From Bacteroidia bacterium (lineage in GTDB: Bacteria > Bacteroidota > Bacteroidia > B-17B0 > Aurantibacillaceae), in contig JAEUTP010000008.1 of the NCBI GenBank assembly GCA_016787705.1, positions 558,001 through 622,000 of the forward strand: a DNA stretch of 64,000 nt, written 5' to 3'. The translations under genes were made by a program, and so were the position numbers. Positions 16,887-25,790 of this stretch are shown one piece after another. The notes under the pieces are model-generated. The model saw only the letters and a list, made by a program, of their open reading frames with translations. It ran no database searches and was not told the DNA's origin. How positions within the stretch are numbered: the stretch's first letter is position 1; the number at the start of each line of letters is the position of its first letter.

Positions 16887-17726
16887 ATGGCTTTTTTCGG
16901 TTCAGATAAATCATCAACAGGCGGTAAAGAAATGTCTTTCCTGCAACACCTGGAGGAACTGCGTTGGCATTTGGTGCGCAGTGCCGCAGTTATTATGATC
17001 TTTGCCATTACCGCTTTTTGTTTAAACGATTTTGTTTTTGATACCATTATTTTTGGGCCGCTGCAGCAGGACTTTATTTCTTACAAAGTTTTATGCAGCC
17101 TTGGCTATAAAATTGGCGCAGGCGATGTTATGTGCATGACGATTAAGCCGGCACATCTTCAAACCTTAAGTGCATCCGAACAATTTTTTAATCATATGTG
17201 GATCTCATTTTTGTGTGGGATAATTCTTGGTTTTCCGTTTGTTTTATGGGAGTTGTGGAAATTCGTTCGTCCGGCTTTAAAAAATAAAGAGATTGGTCCG
17301 GTAAAAATATTTGTAGTTATTGCTTCTGTTTTATTTTTGATAGGCATATTTTTTGGTTATTTTTTATTGTTTCCGATGAGCTATAATTTTTTGATCAATT
17401 ACCAGGTATCATCAAGCGGTATTGTACAAACACAAAATACGTTTGACGATTACATTTCATTAATAAGCACAATGACCTTAGTTGCAGGAATAATTTTTGA
17501 AATGCCTATACTGGTTTATTTTTTAACCCGTATGACTTTGTTAACGCCCCAGTTTATGCGCAAATACCGCAAACATGCGGTTATCATAATTTTAATTGCT
17601 GCCGCAGTTATTACCCCAAGCCCTGATGTTACTTCGCAAATGGTTGTTGCAATTCCTATGTATCTTTTATATGAAATAAGTGTATTTGTATCGCGCTGGG
17701 TAATGAAAAAACATAAATTAGAATAA
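16887..17726 (+). CDS. tatC: Sec-independent (Tat) translocase subunit TatC
   Basis: 279 residues. It opens with the cytoplasmic signature MSFLQHLEELRWHL and has six predicted membrane segments. The WELWKFVRPALK and FGYFLLFPMSYNF segments are TatC hallmarks. TatC binds twin-arginine signal peptides and, with TatA, exports folded proteins across the inner membrane. It starts at the base after the aroA stop, so it is in the shikimate operon; the only tatA-like gene in the window is 10 kb away (27660-27911). The N-terminus has about 15 extra polar residues before the signature, a minor variation. Confidence 0.93.
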   Translation: MAFFGSDKSSTGGKEMSFLQHLEELRWHLVRSAAVIMIFAITAFCLNDFVFDTIIFGPLQQDFISYKVLCSLGYKIGAGDVMCMTIKPAHLQTLSASEQFFNHMWISFLCGIILGFPFVLWELWKFVRPALKNKEIGPVKIFVVIASVLFLIGIFFGYFLLFPMSYNFLINYQVSSSGIVQTQNTFDDYISLISTMTLVAGIIFEMPILVYFLTRMTLLTPQFMRKYRKHAVIIILIAAAVITPSPDVTSQMVVAIPMYLLYEISVFVSRWVMKKHKLE

Positions 17727-17744
17727 CCGTTTTAAATTATTTTT

Positions 17745-18086
17745 ATGTCAGAAAAAGTAAAAGAGTTTAATGAGTATCGTTCAAAAATGAACGATGTTAT
17801 TTTAGGAAAAGACAACCTCGTTATCAAACGCCTTTTTAATTTAGATACACAAACCTATTCGGAAGGTGCTTTAAATGTTAAAACAAAAGAAATGTTGGGC
17901 CTTGTGGCAAGTATGGTGTTACGCTGTGATGATTGCATAAAATATCATCTCGAAAAATGCAAAGAACAAAATTGCACAACAGAAGAGATTTATGAAATAT
18001 TTGCTGTTGCCAATATTGTGGGTGGAACCATTGTTATTCCACACACAAGAAGAGGCGCGGAGTTTTGGGAAGAATTAAACAAATAA
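17745..18086 (+). CDS. Carboxymuconolactone decarboxylase / AhpD-like protein
   Basis: 113 residues, all-alpha. The motif CDDCIKYH places C61, C64 and H68 as in the AhpD-like CxxCxxxH redox centre, and the EEIYEIFAVANIVGG segment is typical of the family. Characterised relatives are small thiol peroxidase partners or decarboxylases; with the CxxC kept, a thiol-redox role is more likely. It is 18 nt after tatC and 6 nt before a small membrane protein gene, so probably in the same operon. Confidence 0.85.
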   Translation: MSEKVKEFNEYRSKMNDVILGKDNLVIKRLFNLDTQTYSEGALNVKTKEMLGLVASMVLRCDDCIKYHLEKCKEQNCTTEEIYEIFAVANIVGGTIVIPHTRRGAEFWEELNK

Positions 18087-18092
18087 ATTTAT

Positions 18093-18305
18093 ATGGGAGC
18101 ATTAGCATTTATAGCATTGGGTTTAATGCTGTTGCTAATCTTACCAACCATTACTTATTTTTACGCTAAACATTTGGGAAGAAATGCAAAAGCCTGGTTC
18201 AGTATAGGTGTTTTACTGCCAGGCTTTGCAACAATACTACTTTTTCGTTTACCCGATATTTATGAAGATCTCAAAAAAGAAAACAACAGTAAAACGATCA
18301 GTTAA
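18093..18305 (+). CDS. Small two-helix membrane protein
   Basis: 70 residues. Two hydrophobic segments (about 4-24 and 36-52) are separated by a short basic loop (KHLGRNAKAW), and the tail is polar. The sequence FSIGVLLPGFATILLF is a plain membrane helix. It lies 6 nt after the AhpD-like gene, the last gene of the pabA/aro/tatC run, and its 3' end overlaps the convergent coiled-coil gene by 8 nt. I recognise no family. Confidence 0.6.
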   Translation: MGALAFIALGLMLLLILPTITYFYAKHLGRNAKAWFSIGVLLPGFATILLFRLPDIYEDLKKENNSKTIS

Positions 18306-19185
18306 CCGCGTCTAACTTCTTTTTCACTGCCTCTACTTCTTTTTTCTGAGTTTCTATCTCAGCTTTTTTCTTTACCTGGTCGTCTTCGTTCTTTTTAATA
18401 TCTTCTTCGGCCTTTTTAATTTTCTTATTATAATTTTCAATATCCTCTTTTAAATTCTTTTTATCTTTTTCGAGGTCTTTTTGTTGATCTTCCAGCTTCT
18501 CTAAAATATTTTTTGACGATTTAGCTTGTTCATTTACAGCTCCCGAACTTGCATCAACCACTTTTTTCTGAATGCTAACCTCTCCTTTCTTCTTTTCAAT
18601 AGCCGCTTCTTTTTCAATAATTTCTTTTTCGGCTTTTGTTATTTTTTTCTTGTAGTCTTCGATATCTTCTTTTCTGTTCTTGTTATCTTTTTCAAGATCT
18701 TTTTGATCATCCTCTAATTTTACCTGTTGTTTTTCCGCTACTTTTACCGCTGAAGCAATTGGTTCTTTGGTCATTTTAACGGCAAAATCTTTCATCATTT
18801 TTTCAATGAGTTTGGTTTTCTCCTTGTCAGAAGAAGCTAAATAGATGCCGCCAAGATCCACAGCCGTACTCATTTTTACAGTTTTTGCTTTTTTATCTTC
18901 TTCAAATTTAGTATAAATATCTACCGGGTTGTTGCCCCACTCCTTTATTAAAATATTGTCGCCAAAAACTTCGTTATCGCTGTCTTTTACTTTTTCGTTC
19001 TTAAAATCTTTCAATACTTTTTTCCATTCGCTTATAGCTTCATCTGCTGTATTTTCATAAATAGTAGTTGTAAGTGCGTATTGGTTGCCAGTACTGAATT
19101 TTTCGTTACCTTCTTTTACGTTTATAGATTGCGAAAAAGTAAGACCCGCAAGTGCAATTGCCGAAAGCGTAAGAGTTTTTTTCAT
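18298..19185 (-). CDS. Secreted coiled-coil protein with internal duplication
   Basis: 295 residues. A signal peptide ends at about residue 19 (TFSQ). A globular domain (20-145) contains ENTADEAISEWKKVLKDF. The rest is a highly charged coiled coil made of two copies of a ~54-residue unit, beginning LEDDQKDLEKD (157) and LEDQQKDLEKD (231), joined by a Ser/Ala-rich linker at 211-228. It is probably periplasmic or envelope associated and structural. No enzymatic motif is visible. It is followed on the opposite strand by the convergent small membrane protein gene. Confidence 0.72.
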   Translation of the reverse strand: MKKTLTLSAIALAGLTFSQSINVKEGNEKFSTGNQYALTTTIYENTADEAISEWKKVLKDFKNEKVKDSDNEVFGDNILIKEWGNNPVDIYTKFEEDKKAKTVKMSTAVDLGGIYLASSDKEKTKLIEKMMKDFAVKMTKEPIASAVKVAEKQQVKLEDDQKDLEKDNKNRKEDIEDYKKKITKAEKEIIEKEAAIEKKKGEVSIQKKVVDASSGAVNEQAKSSKNILEKLEDQQKDLEKDKKNLKEDIENYNKKIKKAEEDIKKNEDDQVKKKAEIETQKKEVEAVKKKLDAVN

Positions 19186-19201
19186 GTTTTAGTTTTAAAG
19201 G

Positions 19202-19438
19202 TTAATCAATATCCCAAACGCTTTTACGTTTGCGCGATCTAAAAGGCTTAAAGTAATTTTTATGTTCTAAAATAAAAGCCATAATAAAATAAATAATTAT
19301 TGGGCTGCCGAACGTAAAAAAAGAAAGGTAAATAAAATACATACGTACAGTTGTGGTTTTAATGCCAAGTGATTTTCCCCACCATTCGCAAACACCAAAG
19401 GCTTTTTGCTCAAACCACTGTACTATTTTACTTATCAT
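19202..19438 (-). CDS. PspC-domain small membrane protein
   Basis: 78 residues: an N-terminal helix with GVCEWWGKSLGIKTTTVRMYF, a hydrophobic segment (FTFGSPIIIYFIMAFIL) and a basic tail with FRSRKRK. This is the PspC fold, in this phylum often a short stand-alone membrane protein linked to envelope stress. It lies 16 nt upstream of the coiled-coil gene and 24 nt downstream of the DUF2851 gene on the same strand. A direct link to phage-shock control is inference only. Confidence 0.78.
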   Translation of the reverse strand: MISKIVQWFEQKAFGVCEWWGKSLGIKTTTVRMYFIYLSFFTFGSPIIIYFIMAFILEHKNYFKPFRSRKRKSVWDID

Positions 19439-19462
19439 ATAACAAATATAAAAAAAATAAAC

Positions 19463-20740
19463 TCATTTTAGCAAAGAAGCGGCAACGCCGCATTTTAAAC
19501 ATGCCTTTTTTGCACAATAATTGTCAAATAAATTAATGGTAGCCTGGCTATCTGCCGCCGTTTTTAAAACTGCTTTTTTATCCTGGAATAATTTTGTTTT
19601 TGCATTTTGTTCAAAATCGCATTTATTTAAAAGCTCTATGGCCAAATCGTTCATTTCTTCTTTACCGGTACGCTTTGAATAGAAAAAATAAAAAGGGGCA
19701 AATGTATTTATGATCAAATTCTCAATAGAAGTTAAACCTAGGGTAAGATCTTTTAATGTTGTATTTCCATCCATATTATAATGGTTCTTCCAGTATCCAT
19801 CAAGGCTTATTTTAAGGGCTAAAACTATTTCTTCATAATTTGAAAAATTGTATGGTGCAATAAATAAACCGGGTTTTGAATTGATCAACCTTGCAAATTG
19901 TGCTAAGCGAATAGTTGGAAAGTTAGCCGGACGTAGTTTTGAAAATTTAAAGATCTCTTTGTTTAACGGAATAAGGCGATATTTATTTTTTAAATAATCA
20001 AACTCATTTTGTAATTGCAAAATATATTTATCTTCAAACTGATTTTCTAATAAGCCGGCTGTACCTAACAATAGGGCTTCCAGTTGCAACAAATTATCAG
20101 AATGTTTTAATAACGTTGTAATTGGTAAATTCTTACTCAACAATTCAAATGGCAAACTATTTATTTTAAAACCAAAATTACGCAACAAAATAAAGTAAAA
20201 TGTTTGTGTGTAATCACCTTTAACCGAGTGAAAATATTCTCCTGTTAATTTTACCTTTCCTTCCAAACGCTCAATAGTCATGCGTTGCAGCCAGCTAATA
20301 AATTTAAGATCGTTTAGTGTTGTTAACTGGTTGGCACATGGAATTTTTTCTTTTGAGGTGTTGAGTTTGTTATATAATTCGATCGTATTTTCTGCAATTA
20401 AATTTTTTAACTCCAATACCTCAACATTGTTGTTTTGGTTTTGCTCAAGATCAGTGTCGTGCTCATAAACAACATGTAAAATAATTGTGTCGTAATTTTT
20501 ATCCTGTTGGTGTTTATGTTTCAACCAATCACTGGTTTTAATATGTATTTCAATATTTCCAACTAGAGTAACATTTTCTATCTTTATTTGTGCGTTAAAA
20601 AAATCGGGGCCCGAATCTTTGTTTAATTCTCCGTTCTTTACTATGGTTATTTCTTTTCCGCTAACGGTAATTAACGGTAAAGGCTTTAAAAGTTTATGCT
20701 GCCACAAAAACTGCAACAGTTCTTCGTTAAACTTAAGCAT
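19463..20740 (-). CDS. DUF2851 family protein
   Basis: 425 residues with the DUF2851 hallmarks: LLQFLWQHKLL at the N-terminus, then GPDFFNAQI, GNIEIHIKTSDWLKHKH and YDTIILHVVYEHD. A C-terminal Cys cluster (CAKKACLKCG) could bind a metal. The function of this Bacteroidota family is unknown, and no signal peptide is visible, so it is probably cytoplasmic. The gene overlaps the start of the YdcF-like gene by 8 nt, indicating co-transcription. Confidence 0.88.
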   Translation of the reverse strand: MLKFNEELLQFLWQHKLLKPLPLITVSGKEITIVKNGELNKDSGPDFFNAQIKIENVTLVGNIEIHIKTSDWLKHKHQQDKNYDTIILHVVYEHDTDLEQNQNNNVEVLELKNLIAENTIELYNKLNTSKEKIPCANQLTTLNDLKFISWLQRMTIERLEGKVKLTGEYFHSVKGDYTQTFYFILLRNFGFKINSLPFELLSKNLPITTLLKHSDNLLQLEALLLGTAGLLENQFEDKYILQLQNEFDYLKNKYRLIPLNKEIFKFSKLRPANFPTIRLAQFARLINSKPGLFIAPYNFSNYEEIVLALKISLDGYWKNHYNMDGNTTLKDLTLGLTSIENLIINTFAPFYFFYSKRTGKEEMNDLAIELLNKCDFEQNAKTKLFQDKKAVLKTAADSQATINLFDNYCAKKACLKCGVAASLLK

Positions 20741-21500
20741 AGCCTTTTATCTTGTAAACAATATATCCTAGCCATTCGTGTATGAGCATTTGCAGAGAAA
20801 ACAAGGCATCGGGATTGGGTATGAATAAATGATCGGGTGTATAACGTCTTGCGCCACTTACTCTATTAGTTAAGTAAGGGGTTAAATTGGTGAATCCGGC
20901 TTTTTTAAATACGGCCATTGAGCGCGGCATGTGATAAGCAGATGTGACCAATAAAAAATTTCCTTTTATCTTTAAGCTATCCAATAATTTTTTTGTAAAA
21001 ATTGCATTCTCGTAAGTATTCTTACTTTCCGATTCAATGATCATGGCGCTATCTGGAATATTAACAGCCTGCAAATATTTTTTTATATAAACACCTTCTT
21101 TATTATCTGGAAACTCAATACTTCCGCTTCCCCCTGTAAAAATAAATTTATTTACACGGCCTTTATAATATAGTGGAAATACCTGGAAAAGTCTGTCGGC
21201 TGCCCAACTAAAATTAATTTTTTGCAAACGCTGATCCACCTGCCCGATTCCTCCTAAAATAATTGCGCCATCGTATTTTGTATCCATTAAATAATAATCG
21301 GGCGTTGTTGGTTCCCATTGCCTGAAGCATTCATCCACAATAAAAGAATTGCTACAGGTATATAAAATAACCAAAGCTGTTATTCTTAATTTTTTTGGCC
21401 GGCCTTCAGCCTTAGTTTTAAAAGAATATAAAAACAAAGCAAATACCCAAACCAAAGGTGAGATAAGAAAACCCAATATTTTTGAAAAAAAGAAAAACAT
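20733..21500 (-). CDS. YdcF/SanA-like DUF218 membrane protein
   Basis: 255 residues. Two N-terminal hydrophobic segments precede the DUF218 Rossmann-like domain, recognised by YDGAIILGG, KFIFTGGSG, ESESKNTYENA and VTSAYHMPRSMAVFKKAGF. Members such as ElyC and SanA act at the inner membrane in envelope or peptidoglycan-precursor homeostasis; the exact reaction is not established. It leads a minus-strand unit with DUF2851, PspC and the coiled-coil gene, divergent from accC. Confidence 0.87.
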   Translation of the reverse strand: MFFFFSKILGFLISPLVWVFALFLYSFKTKAEGRPKKLRITALVILYTCSNSFIVDECFRQWEPTTPDYYLMDTKYDGAIILGGIGQVDQRLQKINFSWAADRLFQVFPLYYKGRVNKFIFTGGSGSIEFPDNKEGVYIKKYLQAVNIPDSAMIIESESKNTYENAIFTKKLLDSLKIKGNFLLVTSAYHMPRSMAVFKKAGFTNLTPYLTNRVSGARRYTPDHLFIPNPDALFSLQMLIHEWLGYIVYKIKGYA

Positions 21501-21540
21501 CGAACTAAGATAATAACAAACTAAAACATTTACAGGCTAT

Positions 21541-21568
21541 TTTGCAATATGAATATTGATTATCTTTA
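21541..21568 (+). promoter_or_regulatory. Putative accC promoter
   Basis: TTTG (21541-21544) and TATCTTTA (21561-21568) are separated by 16 nt, close to the Bacteroidota -33 TTTG / -7 TAnnTTTG pattern. The accC ATG follows 28 nt after the -7 box. Confidence 0.6.
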
Positions 21569-21596
21569 AGCGCTAACAATTTGATAATTTACTTTA

Positions 21597-23081
21597 ATGA
21601 AAAAAATATTAGTAGCTAACCGCGGTGAAATTGCTTTACGTATTATGCGTAGTGCGCACGAAATGGGAATTAAAACCGTTGCCATTTATTCTGAAGCCGA
21701 TAGAAATGCGCTTTTTGTGAGATATGCTGATGAGGCAGTTTGTGTTGGCCCGCCGCCAAGTGCTCAATCGTATTTACAAGCCGATAAAATAATTGCCGTT
21801 TGTAAAGAATTAGGTGTAGATGGTATTCACCCGGGCTATGGTTTTTTAAGTGAAAATGCAGAGTTTGCCCGCAAAGTAAAAAAAGCTGGAATTACCTTTA
21901 TTGGGCCAAGTGCCGAAAGTATGGATATGATGGGCGATAAGCTTAGTGCTAAAGCCACTGCTAAGAAATACAAAGTGCCTATGATCCCCGGTTCTGATGG
22001 AGCTATTAGCGATATTAAAGAAGCTGTTAAAGTAGCTAAAGAGGTTGGATTCCCTCTATTAATAAAGGCCAGTGCAGGTGGTGGCGGTAAAGGCATGCGC
22101 CTTGTTGAGAAAGAAAGTGAAATTGAAGAACAGATGAAACTGGCTATAAGCGAAGCTATCTCCGCCTTTGGAAATGGCGCTGTGTTTATTGAAAAATATG
22201 CCAGCCAGCCACGCCATATTGAAATACAATTGTTGGCCGATAACCATGGTAATTGCGTTTACCTTTTTGAGCGGGAGTGCAGCATTCAGCGCCGCCACCA
22301 AAAACTGGTAGAAGAAGCGCCAAGTAGTGTGCTTAGCCCTGAATTGCGCGAGAAAATGGGCAAATGTGCCGTAGATGTAGCCAAAGCCTGCAATTACAGC
22401 GGTGCGGGAACAGTTGAATTTTTGCTGGATGCTGATCATAATTTTTATTTTTTAGAGATGAACACACGTTTACAGGTAGAGCACCCGGTTTCGGAGTTAA
22501 TTACCGGACTTGACCTTGTAAAAGAACAGATAAAAGTGGCCCGTAACGAGAAATTAAGCTTTACACAAGCCGATCTTAAGATCAACGGCCACTCCATTGA
22601 AGTACGCGTTTGCGCCGAAGATCCTACAAATAACTTTTTACCGGATATTGGTAAACTGGTGGTATATAAAACACCAAGTGGGCCGGGAGTAAGAGTTGAC
22701 GATGGTTTTGAAGAAGGTATGGATATTCCTATTTATTATGATCCGATGATCTCAAAACTGATCGTGCATGGTAAAGACCGTACCGAAGCCATAGAAAAAA
22801 TGTTAAGAGCTATAGACGATTATAAAATAATTGGTGTAGAAACAACGTTAGATTTTTGTAAATTTGTTTTAAAGCACGACGCTTTTGTAAGCGGTAAATT
22901 TGATACAGGATTTATAGGCAAATACTACACACCTGAAGTATTAAATGTTAAAAAAGAAGATTATTCAGAAATAGCAGCACTTGCAGGTGCAATAATTTTT
23001 GCCAATAACAAAGAAAAACAAAACACTTTAACAACCGAGGCTGTAAAAAAAACCAAATGGAAAACGAACCGGTTAAATTAA
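21597..23081 (+). CDS. accC: Biotin carboxylase subunit of acetyl/propionyl-CoA carboxylase
   Basis: 494 residues. N-terminal KKILVANRGEIALRI, HPGYGFLSEN, the ATP-grasp glycine loop AGGGGKGM and active-site blocks ERECSIQRRHQK, FLEMNTRLQVEHPVSE and VRVCAED are all present. It carboxylates biotin on the carrier protein using ATP and bicarbonate, the first half of acetyl-CoA carboxylation. It is about 45 residues longer than E. coli AccC at the C-terminus, as in propionyl-CoA-type subunits. Neither a biotin carrier nor a carboxyltransferase gene is adjacent, so partners lie elsewhere. Confidence 0.92.
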   Translation: MKKILVANRGEIALRIMRSAHEMGIKTVAIYSEADRNALFVRYADEAVCVGPPPSAQSYLQADKIIAVCKELGVDGIHPGYGFLSENAEFARKVKKAGITFIGPSAESMDMMGDKLSAKATAKKYKVPMIPGSDGAISDIKEAVKVAKEVGFPLLIKASAGGGGKGMRLVEKESEIEEQMKLAISEAISAFGNGAVFIEKYASQPRHIEIQLLADNHGNCVYLFERECSIQRRHQKLVEEAPSSVLSPELREKMGKCAVDVAKACNYSGAGTVEFLLDADHNFYFLEMNTRLQVEHPVSELITGLDLVKEQIKVARNEKLSFTQADLKINGHSIEVRVCAEDPTNNFLPDIGKLVVYKTPSGPGVRVDDGFEEGMDIPIYYDPMISKLIVHGKDRTEAIEKMLRAIDDYKIIGVETTLDFCKFVLKHDAFVSGKFDTGFIGKYYTPEVLNVKKEDYSEIAALAGAIIFANNKEKQNTLTTEAVKKTKWKTNRLN

Positions 23082-23167
23082 AAAGTCTTTTGAATTTTAT
23101 AAAATTTAACAGGTTTTGGAACGCAACTTGCAGGTTACTTTTACCGTAAAAGATAATAAAGGATTAG

Positions 23168-23809
23168 ATGAGCAAATGTTTTTTTACATATTCCTTTAAA
23201 TATCCAAAGTACATTGCTCTTGCTATTATTAGCCTTACCTCCCTTTCTTTAGAAGCCCAAACAAATACGCAGGATTTTACCGTACCGCCCAAATTAGGTT
23301 ACCGCCTTCGCGCCGAAGTTGTTAATGGCGATACCGTTCCGGTGGTTGATCTTAATACCATTTATGTTTGCACTGAATTTGTATTTAAAAATCCTCGCCA
23401 ATATGAAATTTGGACAAGAACAAAACATAATGTAAAAAAGGTTTATCCCTACGCTATATTGGCCGCTGCTAAACTAAAAGAATATGATAAGGCACTTGCG
23501 AAAATGCCTGACGAAAACATGAAAAAAGCTTTTTTAAAGGTCTGCGAAAAAGACCTGAGAAAAGAATTTGAAGACGAGTTAAAAGAACTTACTATATCAC
23601 AAGGCAAAGTATTAATGAAATTGATAGACCGCGAGTCGGGTAAAACAACCTACGATGTTGTAAAACAGCTCAGGGGTAGTTTTCAGGCCGCCATGTGGCA
23701 AACTGTAGCCCGTTTATTTGGCCATAATATGAAGACAGAGTATGACGCCAATGTAGAAGACATTATGATAGAACGTGCCATTAAACTTGTTGAAAGTGGG
23801 CAGTTTTAA
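23168..23809 (+). CDS. DUF4294 family protein
   Basis: 213 residues. A signal peptide (to about residue 31, LEAQ) is followed by VVNGDTVPVVDLNTIYV, then KVYPYAILAAAKLKEYD, then KELTISQGKVLMKLIDRESG and FQAAMWQTVARLFGHNMK, all typical of DUF4294. It is presumably periplasmic, function unknown, and largely restricted to Bacteroidota. It lies 86 nt after accC in the same direction, with no terminator evident between. Confidence 0.85.
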   Translation: MSKCFFTYSFKYPKYIALAIISLTSLSLEAQTNTQDFTVPPKLGYRLRAEVVNGDTVPVVDLNTIYVCTEFVFKNPRQYEIWTRTKHNVKKVYPYAILAAAKLKEYDKALAKMPDENMKKAFLKVCEKDLRKEFEDELKELTISQGKVLMKLIDRESGKTTYDVVKQLRGSFQAAMWQTVARLFGHNMKTEYDANVEDIMIERAIKLVESGQF

Positions 23810-23877
23810 AGATGTACTTGGTTAAAAATTATCTAAAATAGTTAAACAGGCTCTAAAAATTTTATTATTTTCGCTTT

Positions 23878-24654
23878 ATGTATAGACTAATCATCATTGC
23901 CTTACTTTTTGTGTCGTTTACAGTAAATGGCCAAACAAAGACAAAAACCACAAAAACCAAAACAAAAGTTGCTAAAGTAGATTCTACCGGCGCTGAAATT
24001 GAAGAGGAAAAAACTCCTGAAGAATTATTGGAGTTAACCCTTCCACCGGAAACCGAAATTGATGCGATTACCGGTAAAAAGGTTTTTTATAAAGAAAGAA
24101 AACAAAAAAATGATTCGTTAAGAAATGCTTTGAGATTAGAGCAAAGAAAGAAAAAAATGTCTTTTTGGGTTAAAACAACCTATCCCAACCCAAAACTTAA
24201 AACAAAACAACCTCCCATTCAATTATGCATTAACCTCGCTAATAAAGATACAAATCTTACGTATTGCGTAAACGATTCTATCTTAAAAGATCCTGAGATC
24301 AAAAAGGTAGTTTATGAAAAAGTAATTGGCGATACAACTTACATGCTTATCTTTTTACAAGCCTTTACAAAATCAAAATCAGATGGCGGGGTTTGTAACT
24401 CAGGTAAAGAACAACGTTTATACTTTGTAAAATGGCATCCAAAAACAAACGTTGCTAAATGGAAGGCCAAAAATATAAACTCTTGCATAAAAACAATTAC
24501 CAATATGGGTAAGCAAAAGTTTACCGAGTGGGATAAAACATCCATCTTAAACATCAGTTATCACAAGGGCTCTAATTTTTACGAATATAAATTCGATCCC
24601 GATCAGCCACAGCTGGGTATGCAAAAAGTAAGCGGCGATGCCGAAGAGAAGTAA
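23878..24654 (+). CDS. Hypothetical exported protein
   Basis: 258 residues. A signal peptide ends near residue 19 (VNGQ) and is followed by a Thr/Lys-rich linker (TKTKTTKTKTKVAK) and an acidic stretch. The mature domain contains four Cys (CINL, TYCVN, GGVCNSG, NSCIK) that could form two disulfides, consistent with a periplasmic location. I recognise no family. It lies 68 nt after the DUF4294 gene and 50 nt before lpxK on the same strand. Confidence 0.65.
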   Translation: MYRLIIIALLFVSFTVNGQTKTKTTKTKTKVAKVDSTGAEIEEEKTPEELLELTLPPETEIDAITGKKVFYKERKQKNDSLRNALRLEQRKKKMSFWVKTTYPNPKLKTKQPPIQLCINLANKDTNLTYCVNDSILKDPEIKKVVYEKVIGDTTYMLIFLQAFTKSKSDGGVCNSGKEQRLYFVKWHPKTNVAKWKAKNINSCIKTITNMGKQKFTEWDKTSILNISYHKGSNFYEYKFDPDQPQLGMQKVSGDAEEK

Positions 24655-24704
24655 ATCTCTCTAATATTTCACTTTTTCAAAAAAAATAAGCATATTTAAC
24701 CTGT

Positions 24705-25790
24705 TTGAATCCCGGGTTAAAAATACTGCTGTCCCCTATCGCATTTACTTACGGTGTTATAACGTTATTAAGAAATCGTTTGTATGACGGCGGCTTCTTA
24801 AAAGTAACCCGTTTTGATACGCATACTATTGGCGTTGGTAACCTTTCGGTTGGCGGCGCTGGCAAAACCCCATTAGTAGAATATCTTATTAAATTATTAA
24901 AACAGGAAGAACCAAAGCTGGCTACCTTAAGCCGGGGTTATAAACGTAAAACATCAGGCTTTTTAATAGCCGACGAAAACAGTACGGCCGAAGATATTGG
25001 TGACGAGCCATTGATCTATAAATACAAATACAATGTAAAAGTTGCTGTAGACGGCAACCGCGTTAACGGTGTAAAAAAATTAACCACTACAGATGATGCC
25101 CCAAAAGTAATTTTACTGGACGATGTGTTTCAACACCGAGCTATTCGTTGCGGTTTAAACATTGTAGTAAGCGATTACAATAATTTATATTTTAATGATA
25201 CTATGTTGCCCGCAGGTACTTTACGTGAATTTAAAAGTGGTATAGTTCGGGCAGATGTAATTGTTATTACAAAAACACCAGACAGAACCAGTCCGGTGGA
25301 TATAAGGAATATTTTAAAAGATGTAAATCCAAAAGCGCATCAGCAGGTGTTTTTTAGCTATTTAAAACACGGTGAGTTGTATTCGATAAATAACATTAAT
25401 GATAAAATTGATACCCTGAACGATCTTTTTCGTTTCAGGATAATTTCATTTGCAGGCATTGCCAATGCGCAGCCCATGGTAAATTATTTAAAAGAATATG
25501 CGGCTGATGTAAAACATTTACCGTTTTCGGATCATCACGATTTTTCGATAAAAGACCTTGAGGATATTGAACGCTATTATAATAGCTTTGAAGGTGGTAA
25601 TAAAATTTTAGTGACAACAGAAAAAGATCTTATGCGTTTAAAAAATAAACACATTTGGCAAATAGCGCAACGCATGAATATTTATGTGCTACCGGTTGAA
25701 GTAACATTTAAGGATAAAGAAGAAGAATTTAATCAAGTAATTTTAAAGTATGTTAGAGCAAATAGAATTTACCACCAAAAGTATACGTGA
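24705..25790 (+). CDS. lpxK: Tetraacyldisaccharide 4'-kinase (lipid A 4'-kinase)
   Basis: 361 residues from TTG at 24705; no ATG lies in frame before the conserved N-terminal part. The P-loop-like GNLSVGGAGKTP is at 45-56 and the LSRGYKRKTSGF, DEPLIYK, VILLDDVFQHR and LLPAGTLREF blocks are present. It phosphorylates the 4' position of the lipid A disaccharide at the inner membrane. The start is unusual but fits the family length. The purine nucleoside phosphorylase gene begins 41 nt inside its 3' end in another frame. Confidence 0.9.
   Translation: MNPGLKILLSPIAFTYGVITLLRNRLYDGGFLKVTRFDTHTIGVGNLSVGGAGKTPLVEYLIKLLKQEEPKLATLSRGYKRKTSGFLIADENSTAEDIGDEPLIYKYKYNVKVAVDGNRVNGVKKLTTTDDAPKVILLDDVFQHRAIRCGLNIVVSDYNNLYFNDTMLPAGTLREFKSGIVRADVIVITKTPDRTSPVDIRNILKDVNPKAHQQVFFSYLKHGELYSINNINDKIDTLNDLFRFRIISFAGIANAQPMVNYLKEYAADVKHLPFSDHHDFSIKDLEDIERYYNSFEGGNKILVTTEKDLMRLKNKHIWQIAQRMNIYVLPVEVTFKDKEEEFNQVILKYVRANRIYHQKYT

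Noticed and set aside
23058..23150. 30-residue open frame starting in the accC 3' end
   Set aside because: Short, overlapping and without a convincing composition; read as chance.
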